From assembly GCF_009663685.2 (NCBI RefSeq), contig NZ_RCOG02000027.1, positions 266,240 through 330,239 of the forward strand: DNA of 64,000 nucleotides. Direction: 5' to 3'. Within the stretch, counting starts at the first letter, position 1. Each line of letters starts with the position of its first letter. The position numbers were made by a program, and so were the translations under genes. Below, piece by piece: positions 42,534 through 51,822 of this stretch. Source of the DNA: Cupriavidus sp. U2. Its GTDB lineage: Bacteria; Pseudomonadota; Gammaproteobacteria; Burkholderiales; Burkholderiaceae. The notes under the pieces were generated by a model. The model was not told the origin of the DNA, did no database searches, and saw only the letters and a program-made list of their open reading frames with translations.

Positions 42534-43415
42534 CTACGCGCCGTAGTGCTCCGCCATGAAATCGATGAAGGCCCGTGCACGCGGCGTCAGGTGCCGGGTC
42601 TGCGGATAGAGCGCGTAGTAGTGGCTGGCGCCCGCGTGATACTGCGGCAGCACACGCACCAGACCGCCACGCGCCAGTTCGCTGCGCGCCGTGCGCTCGG
42701 TGAAGGCCGCGATGCCGGCGCCGGCCGCCGCGTACAGCGCGGTGATCGCATCGGCGGCCAGCGCGCCCCGCACGGCCACCCGTTCGGTCTGGCCGTTGGC
42801 ATCGGTCAGTTGCCAGGTATCGGGCGCCGCGGCGAATGCCAGCAACTGGTGGCCGGGCAGATCGCTGGCGTTCACCGGCAGGCCCGCTGTGGCCAGGTAG
42901 GCGGGTGACGCCACCAGGACCGTATCGGACCTGGCCAGACGCCTGGCCATCAGACTGCTGTCGGCCAGCGGTGCGCTGCAGATGCGCAGCGCCACGTCGA
43001 AACGCTCGGCCACCAGGTCGACGAACTGGTCACTGCACGACAGTTCCAGCCGGATCTCCGGATAGCGCGCCCGAAACGCAGGCAGCCAGTCCTGCAGCTC
43101 GAGCGTGCCGATGGCCAGCGGCACCGTCACGCGCAGCGGCCCGGACAGTTGCGCGCCTTCACCCGTCATCGCCACGTTCATGGCGTCGATGCGGGCCAGG
43201 ATATCGGCGCAGTGGCGGTGGTAGCGTTCGCCGGCGTCCGTCAACGCGAAGCGCCGCGTGTTGCGGTTCAGCAGCTGCACGCCCATGCTGGCTTCCAGTT
43301 GCTTGAGCTGCCGCGACACGGTGGAGTGGGACAGGTCGAGCCGCTCCGCCGCCGCCGAGAATCCCCTGGCCTCGACGATGGCGCGAAAGACACGCATGGC
43401 AAGCAGCTGGTCCAT
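42534..43415 (-). CDS. LysR-family regulator (AaeR/PtxR-like clade)
   Basis: 293 residues from the ATG at 43415 (MDQLLAMRVFRAIVEARGFS). HTH residues include FSAAAERLDLSHSTVSRQLK and LEASMGVQLLNRNTRRFALT. The effector domain and a late RGGLVRVLPQYHAG are typical of the clade that includes DsdC and AaeR relatives. A frame extension to 43433 adds six residues only. The isochorismatase gene lies 55 bp upstream on the same strand, so the regulator may control or share its transcript. Effector unknown. Confidence 0.88.
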   Translation of the reverse strand: MDQLLAMRVFRAIVEARGFSAAAERLDLSHSTVSRQLKQLEASMGVQLLNRNTRRFALTDAGERYHRHCADILARIDAMNVAMTGEGAQLSGPLRVTVPLAIGTLELQDWLPAFRARYPEIRLELSCSDQFVDLVAERFDVALRICSAPLADSSLMARRLARSDTVLVASPAYLATAGLPVNASDLPGHQLLAFAAAPDTWQLTDANGQTERVAVRGALAADAITALYAAAGAGIAAFTERTARSELARGGLVRVLPQYHAGASHYYALYPQTRHLTPRARAFIDFMAEHYGA

Positions 43416-43469
43416 GAAAATGCCGTCCCCCAAAAGCAGAAACGCCCCGCGGGGCGTTCCAGGATAGTG

Positions 43470-44174
43470 TCAGCGCAGCGGCAGATGCGTGATGGCTGCA
43501 GTGGTCATCACATCGCCGAAGGTGTCTTCGATCTCCGCAAGCGCGGCATCATGCAGCGCGTCCTTGCCGATCGTACGGCCATCGGCGCGCGTGATGGCGC
43601 GCGTGGCCGAGGCGTCGGATGCTACCACAACGTGAAACCCGAGCGGCACCGCGTCGCGCGCGGCGCCTGCCACGCAGGCATGGGTCATCAGGCCCGCCAG
43701 CACGATGGTTTTGATGCCCATTGCCTTGAGGCGGCGCTCCAGGTCCGTGCTGGCAAACACGCTCACGGTTTCCTTGCGCAGCACGACGTCCTGCTGGCGC
43801 GGCGCCATGCCGGGCTGGAAGTCCACCGTCTGGCCATCCACGGCAAAGACCGCGGCGCCGGCCGGCGCGATGTGCTGGATCTGGAAGACGGGAATACGGT
43901 GGCGATCGGCAAACGCAAGCAGGCGCTGCGCGTTGTCCATGGCGCGCTGGCCATCGGGAATCGGCATCCGGCCGGAGAAGTACTCCTTCTGGAAGTCGAT
44001 GACGACCAGCGCCGTGCTGCGCGGATCGAGATGCTCCACAGGCTTGGCACCCAGCATCGCACGGATGCCCGGGTGGGCGTTGTCTGTCGCCGCGTGGACG
44101 GCGCCGCCGGCAGATGCCGCAAGCGACAGGCTCACGGTGGCCAGGCGGAAGCAACGCAACAGGGTCAGGGTCAT
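43470..44174 (-). CDS. Exported isochorismatase-family cysteine hydrolase
   Basis: 234 residues. A signal peptide (about 1-28, ending GGAVHAA) precedes an isochorismatase domain. The catalytic triad is visible: D60 (ALVVIDFQKEYF), K134 (VLRKETVSVF) and C167 (LAGLMTHACVAGAARDA). Members hydrolyse amides or enol-ethers such as nicotinamide and N-carbamoylsarcosine. Periplasmic location is unusual for this family. Substrate unknown. It is preceded by a strong hairpin at 44236-44266 that separates it from the next upstream gene. Confidence 0.87.
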   Translation of the reverse strand: MTLTLLRCFRLATVSLSLAASAGGAVHAATDNAHPGIRAMLGAKPVEHLDPRSTALVVIDFQKEYFSGRMPIPDGQRAMDNAQRLLAFADRHRIPVFQIQHIAPAGAAVFAVDGQTVDFQPGMAPRQQDVVLRKETVSVFASTDLERRLKAMGIKTIVLAGLMTHACVAGAARDAVPLGFHVVVASDASATRAITRADGRTIGKDALHDAALAEIEDTFGDVMTTAAITHLPLR

Positions 44175-44235
44175 GACAGGCTCCTCAATGAATCGAGGCG
44201 CCAGTCTAGGTTTGCACGGGTGGCCTGTTCAACGC

Positions 44236-44266
44236 CATGCGCCGCACAGCATTTGTGCGGCGCATG
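44236..44266 (-). terminator. Perfect 13-bp hairpin between two leftward genes
   Basis: CATGCGCCGCACA and TGTGCGGCGCATG form an exact 13-bp stem around a 5-base loop. It lies 45 bp after the stop of the exported Ala/Pro-rich protein and 62 bp before the isochorismatase start. There is no T tract in either direction. It could be a factor-assisted terminator, an RNA-stabilising end or an operator. Confidence 0.5.
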
Positions 44267-44310
44267 CACAGGTGCGCGGTGCCACGCCGGTGGCACCAGC
44301 GTCGATCAGG

Positions 44311-44727
44311 TCAGGCGCCGTCGAGGTAGACGTTACGACGGCCCAGGCGACTGCCGAGGGCGTCCGGCGGCAGGCTCATGCTGGCGGGGTCGGCGGCGAC
44401 CGGCGCTGGTGCCATGGTCGCGGCGCCCGGCGCAGGTGCCATGGTCGCGGCACCGGGCGCCGGCGGCACGCCCATCTGCACGGTTTCCATCGAACCCTGG
44501 GCGTAGGGATTGGCGGCGGGCTGCTGCGCGACGCCAACGGGTGCGGCCGGTGCGGCCGGCGCCGCGTAGCCCGTGGACGCGGCAGGGGCAACAGGCGCGC
44601 CAGGCGCGACCTGGGTGGCGGGCATCGGCTGGGCCTGCTGGGCTGGGGCCAACTGCTGCGCGAGCAGTGGGTACGACGCGATCAGTGCGCCAGCCATCAG
44701 CAGGGATTTCGCCAGATGTTGCTTCAT
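44311..44727 (-). CDS. Exported Ala/Pro/Gln-rich protein with short tandem repeats
   Basis: 138 residues. A signal peptide (MKQHLAKSLLMAGALIASYP, then LLA-QQ) is followed by a low-complexity region of Ala, Pro, Gln and Val, with a nine-residue unit PAPGAATMA repeated in tandem near residues 88-106 and a partial third copy (PAPVAADPA). The C-terminus (LPPDALGSRLGRRNVYLDGA) is more ordered. No catalytic motif. It is likely periplasmic and flexible. Function unknown; such proteins occur as lineage-specific envelope proteins. Confidence 0.65.
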   Translation of the reverse strand: MKQHLAKSLLMAGALIASYPLLAQQLAPAQQAQPMPATQVAPGAPVAPAASTGYAAPAAPAAPVGVAQQPAANPYAQGSMETVQMGVPPAPGAATMAPAPGAATMAPAPVAADPASMSLPPDALGSRLGRRNVYLDGA

Positions 44728-44906
44728 TCGTGTACCTCCAGAAAAAGCCTACAGACTTGGGAACGCCCACTGTAGCGTCGAGGCACCTGACAAAGTGTTC
44801 CGTTTTGCAACTGTCATTAACGAGGCTTGCGGCCGACATTCATGCGCGGTATTTTCGCGCGCGTGCATCGGCCGCCACCTGGCGGGGGTCGCGTGCGGGG
44901 GCACGA

Positions 44907-45725
44907 TCACGGCGGCGTCATGACCGTCACGCGCAGGTAGGTCGCCGGAATCTCGGTGACGTCGGGCCTGCCACTCCGGTTTTGCGCGTTGAACAGCGCG
45001 TCGAGTTCGCGCTGCAGATCGTCGCGCTTGCCGTTTGCCTCTGCGGCGGCAAACGCGTTCATGGTCGGGCCGTAGAAATCGCGGAATGTCGCCAGGAAGT
45101 CAGATGGCTTGCCGGCGTACCGGAAGACATACGTGTCCCGGTCAAAGCCGATGTTCTCCGGCGGCACGCCTGCGGCGCCGAATCGCTCGGTCACGATGAT
45201 CTCGTGGCCCCACAGCATGGGGCTGATAAAGCCTTCCGGCGGCGGCGGCGAATAGGCCATGCTGATCTTCAGCACCTGCGCGACCAGCGTGGGATCGTTC
45301 GGAATCCAGTTGCCCATCACGATGCGCCCGCCGGGCTTGGCCACGCGCACCATCTCGCTGGCCACCTCCGCTGGCTTGGGCGCGAACATGGCGCCGAACA
45401 TGCTGACGACCAGGTCGAAGGTGTGATCCGGCAGGTCCGTCAGCGCGCAGGCATCGCCCTCCTGGAAGCGCAGGTTCCCGAGCCCCGCTTCCTGCGCGCG
45501 CCGGTTGCCGGCGGCCACCAGGTTGCTGGCGATATCGACGCCCAGGACGTCGGCCCCGCGCTTCGCTTCAGGCACTGCGGTGGTGCCGTCCCCGCAAGCC
45601 AGGTCCAGCACCTTCATGCCGGGCGTGACGCCCAGCCGTGCCACCAGTTCGTCGCCACTCTCGCGCATGGTCGCCGCCAGCCGCGTGAAGTCGCCCTTTT
45701 CCCACAGCGCCTTGTTCGGATTCAT
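44907..45725 (-). CDS. Class I SAM-dependent methyltransferase
   Basis: 272 residues from the ATG at 45725 (MNPNKALWEKGDF; an ATG at 45746 is also possible). SAM motif I is KVLDLACGDGTT at about 38-49, followed by GVDIASNLV, EGDACAL and FDLVVSMFGAMFAPKP. It resembles UbiE/Methyltransf_25 enzymes. It lies 162 bp after the flavoprotein gene on the same strand, with the flavoprotein and the 785-residue gene upstream, so it may belong to that operon, although the gap is long. Substrate unknown. Confidence 0.82.
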   Translation of the reverse strand: MNPNKALWEKGDFTRLAATMRESGDELVARLGVTPGMKVLDLACGDGTTAVPEAKRGADVLGVDIASNLVAAGNRRAQEAGLGNLRFQEGDACALTDLPDHTFDLVVSMFGAMFAPKPAEVASEMVRVAKPGGRIVMGNWIPNDPTLVAQVLKISMAYSPPPPEGFISPMLWGHEIIVTERFGAAGVPPENIGFDRDTYVFRYAGKPSDFLATFRDFYGPTMNAFAAAEANGKRDDLQRELDALFNAQNRSGRPDVTEIPATYLRVTVMTPP

Positions 45726-45887
45726 CTGGTGCCCCCTTGTTGCCATGTCGTTGGATCGTTGTCCGTGCCGACCCCGTCGGCACCCGGCACCCGCGTTGCG
45801 GGTTCTGGTTTTGTAGTGCATGGGACAGTGGCGGGCAATGGGACCGAAGCCCCGCGCGACGGACAAGACACCCGGGGCACCGGGCGG

Positions 45888-46850
45888 TCACCGCACAGCC
45901 AGATGCGCGCGCGCGTACACGTCGCCCAGTGCGGCGCGACTGGCGCGGTAGGTCTGCAACACCCAATCCGCGTACAACGCGGCCGCCAGGCTGCTCCGCT
46001 GCGGCCAGCGCACCACATCGGCGGCCAGCGCGCCGGCACGGGCGCCCGATTCCAGCGCAAAGCGCAGGCCGTCGCCGGTAGCCGGATCGAGATAGCCGGC
46101 GGCATCGCCACAAACGAAGTACCCCGCGCCTGCGGCCTGCCGCAGATGCCGCCAACGGCGGCACTCGCGCCAGATCCGGCCAACGGGCCGCATGCCGGGG
46201 GGCCATGCCACGCTGGCGTCGCGAGTGCCGCGCAGCGCCGTCCAGATGCAGCCCTGCGGCGTGGCGTGCCACCACAGCCATCCACCGGGGCCAATCACGA
46301 ACTGCGTACCCGGTGCGCTGGCCTGCCCCGCAACCAGCACGCCAAAGCCACGCTGCAGCCACCAGGCCCGCGAGTCGATCCCTTCCGGCAGGCCCAGGCT
46401 GCGGCGCAGCCAGCCGTTCACGCCGGACGCGTCGATCACGACGTATGCGCCGGCGGCAAGGCCACGGCCGGACATGCCCTCCACACCCGTCACGCGATGG
46501 CCGGCCACACGCGGCCGCAACATGGCCGCGGGCATGACCTGGTAGTCGGTTCCGGCACGCTCCGCCGCCTCGCGCAGACCGCGATCGAGCTGCGCACGAT
46601 CGACGGCACGGCCTCGCTGTGCAGGAACGGTGTCCTGCCCTGCATGGTCGAGCCAGATGTCGGACCGGGCAGCCAATGCAGGCGAGATCGCATCCAGGAG
46701 CCGCAACGCTCCCACGGACGCGCATTCCGGCACCGCGCGCGTACGGCCGGCGCCCACCATCGTCACCGGGCAACCGGCGCGGGCCGCCGCGATGGCTGCC
46801 GCGCATCCCGCCGGACCGTCGCCGATCACCAGCACGCCACCATTGCGCAT
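45888..46850 (-). CDS. FAD-dependent oxidoreductase, LodB/halogenase-like
   Basis: 320 residues. The GxGxxG motif in VLVIGDGPAGCAAAIAAARA opens the chain. The second FAD motif, YFVCGDAAGYLDPATGDGLR, is typical of geranylgeranyl-reductase and tryptophan-halogenase relatives. The protein is short for a halogenase and lacks a K..WxWxIP motif I can see. It starts six bases after the 785-residue gene, an arrangement like lodA-lodB and goxA-goxB, in which the flavoprotein is needed to build the CTQ cofactor of its partner. That role here is inferred from order and size. Confidence 0.8.
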   Translation of the reverse strand: MRNGGVLVIGDGPAGCAAAIAAARAGCPVTMVGAGRTRAVPECASVGALRLLDAISPALAARSDIWLDHAGQDTVPAQRGRAVDRAQLDRGLREAAERAGTDYQVMPAAMLRPRVAGHRVTGVEGMSGRGLAAGAYVVIDASGVNGWLRRSLGLPEGIDSRAWWLQRGFGVLVAGQASAPGTQFVIGPGGWLWWHATPQGCIWTALRGTRDASVAWPPGMRPVGRIWRECRRWRHLRQAAGAGYFVCGDAAGYLDPATGDGLRFALESGARAGALAADVVRWPQRSSLAAALYADWVLQTYRASRAALGDVYARAHLAVR

Positions 46851-46856
46851 GATTGG

Positions 46857-49214
46857 TCAGTACAGCGCCAGTGCTTGCGGGCCCGGCGGGCGGCGCCGCA
46901 CCGCGCCGATCAGGCCCGCCGGGGTGGCATCGCATTGCAGCGCCTCGGCATACGGCACGCGCAGCCGCCCGGGTTCATGCTGGCGGGGCACGGCGCTGGC
47001 ATCGGCGGGAAGCACGAACACGAAGCGATAGACGATATCGGCCGCGCCATCGTGGGCAAGTGCGGGAGCGGCGTCCAGCCTTCGTGCCGACACCAGCCAC
47101 AACCGCGTGTGCGACGGCACCTGCCCGTTGTCGCACGCGGCCACCGCGTGGCGCAGCGCACTGATCCGGCGGATCAGCTCGGCCGAGTCGACATGCTCGA
47201 ACGCACCGAACAGCATCTGGCCACGCAACGCATTGGCCACGTAATCCGAACGCTGGATGTCGGCGTAGTCCACCTCGCCCTCTGGGGTCAGGTACGGACC
47301 ATACTCGCCGTCCCAGCCCGGCCTTGTCGCCCTGCCGTGCGCCAGCGGATGCGACGGGTGATAGCCGAGTTCGTCATCGAGCATCGGCAGCGCCGTCGGG
47401 GCATCGGCACGACGGAACGTGCGCGACGCATCCGGGCTTAGCGCCGGCCAGAAGCTGTTCGACGCCGCGCACAGCTTGATGTCCTCCGCAAACGGGCTGC
47501 CCAGGCCGAACGTGGCCAAATAGATGCCACCCCATCCGCCGGCGTAGGTCACATCCCAGCCCGGCGCGAACACGCTGGACGATGCATCGGACAGGAACGA
47601 CACCATGCGCGGCACATGCATGCCGTCTGCCTGCGGTGCCTGCCCGCGTGGCGCCAGGCTGAACGACACCGGCATGGTGGTCTCGCCGGGCGCAAACGCC
47701 CGCGCCCCGCTGAACGGGTCCCGGTGCATGGGGTTGGCGGGCAGACGTTCGGCACTAAGCGACAGCGGCGATCCGCTGCGAAATTGCGACTTCGGGTCGA
47801 TGTTCTGCTCGCGGAACCACCGCTGCAGCTCCGCCTGGTCGGCGTAGGGATAAAAATCGGGCGCGGCCACCACGGAATAGGCCGGAAACACATGGCGGCG
47901 CGGCCATTGCGCCACGCGCACGCTGACCGCCCCTTCCGCGCAGTGGTCCAGGAACAGCTGGGCTTGATAGCCGCCCTGCTTGACTTCCGCCAGGAACTGG
48001 TCGCGGTCCGATGGCTCCGCGCACATGTCGCGATAGGTGGCCCCGTCGTCTTGCCAGCGGTGTCGGATATTGATGTACTCGGGGGCGTTGCGAGGCTCCG
48101 GATAGCGCAGGAACGCCGGGGCGAAATGCGGGATATATCGCTCGCGCAACGCGTTGATGCCCTCCAGGAACAGCTTGAACAGGTCAGAGAAAATGCGCTG
48201 GGTGGTGAAGCGCCGGTTGACCACCGGCACCACGCGCCATTGCGCCGGCACGCGGAAGCCCCGAATCCTGAAATGCTCTGGCGTCAGCGGTTCGATCAAC
48301 GGCAACGCCCCCGGCATCAGCCAGACGGAATCGCCCTTGCGCACCAGCGCGATCGGCGGGGCGGTGGAGCCCGGCACCGGCGCGGCGCTCTGCGCGGCAT
48401 CCGGGAAGCGCCACGACTGCGAATACGGCGGATCGGCCAGCACGGCTTTGGGCTCCGGCTTCACGCCCCAGCGCGCCTGCACGGCGCGGCGCAGCTTGTC
48501 GCCAACGTGATGGTGGCCAAATTCCAGCGTCAGGTCGTGCCCCGGCACGCAACCGCTGGCAAACAGCTTGCGCACGGGCACCAGGAATTCGCGCGCTGCG
48601 TCGCCCTCGCGTTCGCCTTCGACCAGGCTCAGCGCGCTGGCACCGAGCGTCCTGCGCACCAGGAACGCCGCGTAGTGGGCGGGCAGCACGCGTACGTGCT
48701 CCGGGTGCCCCGCCACGGTCGGCACGTGGCTGCGCGTGCGGGGGTCGTAGCTCGATTCGGTGTCGCCGTTGCGCGCGATGCCGAGCCGCGAGAAGACCAG
48801 GTCTGCGTGCTGCTGGTGCCCGGTGCGGCGTGCCGGCCGGTATTGGCAGGCCAGCACCGCAATATCGAGCGATGCCCAGTCGTCGGGCAGCGGCGCGCGG
48901 GAATAGATGTAGTTCTCCAGCAGGTCCAGGTCGGCCAGCTCGACTCCCGCATCCAGCGTCGGGCACTCCGCCAGCGCCAGCATGTGATAGAGCAGGCTGC
49001 GCGCGGGGTCCCCCGGCTCCACGGCACGCTGCGTGGCACGGCTCAGTTCGGCCACGCGCGGGTCCGACCAGTCGATCCGCAGCGGACGTTCGAGGATGTC
49101 GGCGGTCTCGTCGGCCGATCGAACCATGGACAGGTCCAGGCCATGCCGCAGCAGCGCCTGTTTCCACGGCGCCGACAATCGCAGCACCCAGGCATGCATC
49201 GCTTCGACGGGCAT
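46857..49214 (-). CDS. 785-residue protein of unknown family, candidate quinocofactor (LodA-like) oxidase
   Basis: 785 residues from the ATG at 49214, which has GGGGGAGGTG upstream; the frame is open to 49742 but that part overlaps a divergent gene in antisense. There is no signal peptide or membrane segment. Segments that stand out are RVLPAHYAAFLVRRTLG, LEFGHHHVGDKLRRAV, and near the end LCAASNSFWPALSPDASRTF, where Cys582 lies six residues before Trp589. Known CTQ enzymes cross-link a Cys to a modified Trp, and LodA has a similar FWPARVPN context. Together with a following flavoprotein gene this suggests a quinocofactor enzyme, but I could not match the fold directly. An uncharacterised structural protein remains possible. 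Confidence 0.55.
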   Translation of the reverse strand: MPVEAMHAWVLRLSAPWKQALLRHGLDLSMVRSADETADILERPLRIDWSDPRVAELSRATQRAVEPGDPARSLLYHMLALAECPTLDAGVELADLDLLENYIYSRAPLPDDWASLDIAVLACQYRPARRTGHQQHADLVFSRLGIARNGDTESSYDPRTRSHVPTVAGHPEHVRVLPAHYAAFLVRRTLGASALSLVEGEREGDAAREFLVPVRKLFASGCVPGHDLTLEFGHHHVGDKLRRAVQARWGVKPEPKAVLADPPYSQSWRFPDAAQSAAPVPGSTAPPIALVRKGDSVWLMPGALPLIEPLTPEHFRIRGFRVPAQWRVVPVVNRRFTTQRIFSDLFKLFLEGINALRERYIPHFAPAFLRYPEPRNAPEYINIRHRWQDDGATYRDMCAEPSDRDQFLAEVKQGGYQAQLFLDHCAEGAVSVRVAQWPRRHVFPAYSVVAAPDFYPYADQAELQRWFREQNIDPKSQFRSGSPLSLSAERLPANPMHRDPFSGARAFAPGETTMPVSFSLAPRGQAPQADGMHVPRMVSFLSDASSSVFAPGWDVTYAGGWGGIYLATFGLGSPFAEDIKLCAASNSFWPALSPDASRTFRRADAPTALPMLDDELGYHPSHPLAHGRATRPGWDGEYGPYLTPEGEVDYADIQRSDYVANALRGQMLFGAFEHVDSAELIRRISALRHAVAACDNGQVPSHTRLWLVSARRLDAAPALAHDGAADIVYRFVFVLPADASAVPRQHEPGRLRVPYAEALQCDATPAGLIGAVRRRPPGPQALALY

Positions 49215-49455
49215 CGCGCACCTCCCCCGGACAGCTGGCGGCGTGCCCGCATGCGCGGGGCGCGCGCTTTCATCGGATTTCCATCCGTATGCCATCGCAT
49301 TGATGTCTGGCGGGTACGCGTTGGCCTTTAGGCCTAGACGTACCGTTGCCGCCTCGCGATGGCGGGCGACATTGACTAATATAGGTGATCGCAGCAGCAA
49401 GAGAATCGGGCTTGCGCGCTTGCGTTTGCGACCAGGGGCGACCAGGGGCCATGTC
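49215..49455. promoter_or_regulatory. Divergent promoter region between the 785-residue gene and the molybdenum hydroxylase
   Basis: 241 bp with no gene. It contains an AT-rich patch with TAATAT (49377-49382) that may be a -10 box for the rightward operon, an 8-bp palindrome TAGGCCTA (49329-49336), and a repeated ACCAGGGGC (49431-49439 and 49441-49449). No regulator gene adjoins. Confidence 0.4.
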
Positions 49456-51822
49456 ATGCTGACGCGCAGAACCTTTCTACTCGGCGGTGCAGCGGCCGGC
49501 GCGCTGGTGGTGGGATGGACATTGCTGCGCCCCGAGGACCGTCTCGACGCCGACCTGCCGCCGCCCGTCAGCACCGGCGATGCGCGCCTGAACGGCTGGG
49601 TCGTGATCGGCGCCGACAACCACGTGACCATCGTCATGAGCAAGGCCGAAATGGGCCAGGGTGTGCATACCGGCGCGGCCATGCTGCTGGCCGAGGAACT
49701 CGATGCCGACTGGTCACAGGTGCGCGTGGAGCAGTCCGCCATCGCACCGCTCTACGTCAATCACGAAAACCTGCCGCGCAGCCTGCCGTTCCGTCCCGAC
49801 GACGACGGCGCGCTGGCCCATATCAGCGAATACCTGGCCCGGCGCGGCGCGCGCCTGCTGGGGTCGATGGTGACCGGCGGATCGACCAGCATCGTGGACC
49901 TGTGGCAGCCGATGCGCGAAGCAGGCGCCTCCGCGCGCGCCATGCTGTGCGGCGCGGCCGCGCGCCGCTGGGATGTGCCCGCGGAACAGTGCCAGGCCCG
50001 CTCCGGGCGCGTGTTCCACGCGGCATCGGGGCGTTCGGCCAGCTTTGGCGAACTGGCCACGGACGCGCGCGACATGCCACATCCCGCCCATCTCACGCTC
50101 AAGGACCCGAAGACGTTCACGCTGATCGGCCAGCGCCTGGGCCGTATCGAGGCAAAGGCCAAGCTCGATGGCACCGCGCGCTTCGGCATCGACGCGTTGC
50201 CCGACCACCTGCTCTATGCGAGCGTGCTGATGTGCCCGACCCTGGGCGGCACCGTGCGCAAGTTCGACGTGAACAAGGTGATGCACAAGATCGGCGTAAA
50301 GGGGTTCTATCTGGTCGATGCGTACCACGGCGGCACGGGGGGCGTGGCAGCGATCGCCGAGAATCCGTTCCTCGCCATGCGCGCGCTGTGCGAGTTGCCG
50401 GTCGAATGGGATCACGGGCCGGCCGCGGGTCTGAACACCGATGACGTGCGCGCGGCGCTGACCCGTGCGCTGGAATCCGGCAGCGGCGGCCACACGTTCT
50501 ATCGTACCGGCGACGCCGAAGCGGCGCTCAAGCACGGCAAGGTGCTGGAAATGCGCTACGAGGTGCCCTACCTCGCGCATGGCGCGCTGGAGCCGGTCAA
50601 CTGCACGGTGCAGGTGGACGGCCGCAAGGCCCAGGTGTGGGTGTCCACACAGGTGCCGATGGCCGCGCGCAAGGCGGTGGCAAACATGCTGGGCCTGAGC
50701 GTCGATGACGTGCAGCTCCACCAGCTACTGCTGGGCGGCGCGTTCGGGCGACGGCTAGAGATCGACTTCATCGTGCAGGCCGCCGCCATCGCACGGCACG
50801 CTTCGCCCAACCCGGTGCAGACCATCTGGTCGCGTCCGCAGGATATGACGCATGATTTCTACCGGCCCGCCTGCATGGCGGTTTGCCGCGGCACGCTGGA
50901 CGCCGATGGGCGGCTTGTGGGGTGGGAAAGCGTCACGGCCAGCCAGTCGATCGCCGAACAGGCGCTGCCGCGCGCGTTCGGCAAGCCGCGCTTCCTGACC
51001 CGGCTGCTGCCCGATGCCACCATGGCCGAGGGCGCGTTTGACCAGCCCTACGCATGCCCCAACATGCGGGTGCACCACCATCGCGTCGAACTGCCCGTGC
51101 CCGTCGGCTACTGGCGCTCCGTCGGCCATTCGCACCAGGCGTTCTTCGTCGAGTGCTTTCTCGACGAGATGGCGGCGGCGGCGGGCAAGGATCCGATCGC
51201 CTTCCGGCTGGCACTGCTCACGCAGCCGGCACACCGGCGCCACGTACGCGTGCTGGAGACGCTGCGCGAGCGCGCCGCATGGCGCGGCCCCCCGCAATGG
51301 ACGGGCCGCGATGGCGTGGCGTTCGCACGCGGCATGGCGATGCACGAATCGTTCGGCAGCGTCGTAGCCCAGGTGGCCGAGGTGGCGGAGGTCAAGAGAC
51401 AGGGTGCCCTGGCAGAGCGTGATTTCCGCGTGACGCGGGTGGTGTGCGTGGTGGATTGCGGCCGCGCCATCAATCCGAACCTGGTGGAGCAACAGATGGA
51501 AAGCGGCATCGTGTTCGGGCTGTCGGCCGCGCTGCAACAGGCCATCACGTTGCGCAACGGGCAGGTGCAACAGCACTATTTTCCCGACTTCCCGATTATC
51601 GACATGGAGACCTGTCCCGTCATCGAGACCTATGTGCTGGACAGCGACGCAGCGCCAGAAGGCGTGGGGGAATCCGCCACCCCGCCCATCGCGCCCGCCG
51701 TGGCCAACGCCTTGTTCGCGCTGACCGGGCAGCGCCACCGCAGGCTGCCGCTGCAGGCGACACCTGCCGTACCGGAGGGCAACGACCCATGGTGTCAGTC
51801 CGTCTCAACGGCAAGACCGTAG
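49456..51822 (+). CDS. Molybdenum hydroxylase large subunit, IorB type, Tat-exported
   Basis: 788 residues from the ATG at 49456. The N-terminus MLTRRTFLLGGAAAGAL is a twin-arginine signal or anchor. The Moco-binding domains follow: EMGQGVHTGAAMLLAEE, the xanthine-oxidase-type GGAFGRRLEIDF, GYWRSVGHSHQAFF and the catalytic Glu region EGVGESATPPIAPAVANALF. This is the IorB family of isoquinoline or aldehyde oxidoreductases working in the periplasm with a small 2Fe-2S subunit and an external cytochrome. The small subunit gene overlaps its 3' end by 34 bases. No FAD subunit and no xdhC-type maturation gene are in the window. Substrate unknown. Confidence 0.88.
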   Translation: MLTRRTFLLGGAAAGALVVGWTLLRPEDRLDADLPPPVSTGDARLNGWVVIGADNHVTIVMSKAEMGQGVHTGAAMLLAEELDADWSQVRVEQSAIAPLYVNHENLPRSLPFRPDDDGALAHISEYLARRGARLLGSMVTGGSTSIVDLWQPMREAGASARAMLCGAAARRWDVPAEQCQARSGRVFHAASGRSASFGELATDARDMPHPAHLTLKDPKTFTLIGQRLGRIEAKAKLDGTARFGIDALPDHLLYASVLMCPTLGGTVRKFDVNKVMHKIGVKGFYLVDAYHGGTGGVAAIAENPFLAMRALCELPVEWDHGPAAGLNTDDVRAALTRALESGSGGHTFYRTGDAEAALKHGKVLEMRYEVPYLAHGALEPVNCTVQVDGRKAQVWVSTQVPMAARKAVANMLGLSVDDVQLHQLLLGGAFGRRLEIDFIVQAAAIARHASPNPVQTIWSRPQDMTHDFYRPACMAVCRGTLDADGRLVGWESVTASQSIAEQALPRAFGKPRFLTRLLPDATMAEGAFDQPYACPNMRVHHHRVELPVPVGYWRSVGHSHQAFFVECFLDEMAAAAGKDPIAFRLALLTQPAHRRHVRVLETLRERAAWRGPPQWTGRDGVAFARGMAMHESFGSVVAQVAEVAEVKRQGALAERDFRVTRVVCVVDCGRAINPNLVEQQMESGIVFGLSAALQQAITLRNGQVQQHYFPDFPIIDMETCPVIETYVLDSDAAPEGVGESATPPIAPAVANALFALTGQRHRRLPLQATPAVPEGNDPWCQSVSTARP

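Noticed and set aside
43149..47441. A 1430-codon open frame on the plus strand
   Set aside because: It is antisense to seven plausible genes and has shadow-type composition with no domain or membrane pattern.
49215..49742. N-terminal extension of the 785-residue protein
   Set aside because: It would run antisense through the signal peptide of the divergent molybdenum hydroxylase; the ATG at 49214 has a strong ribosome site.
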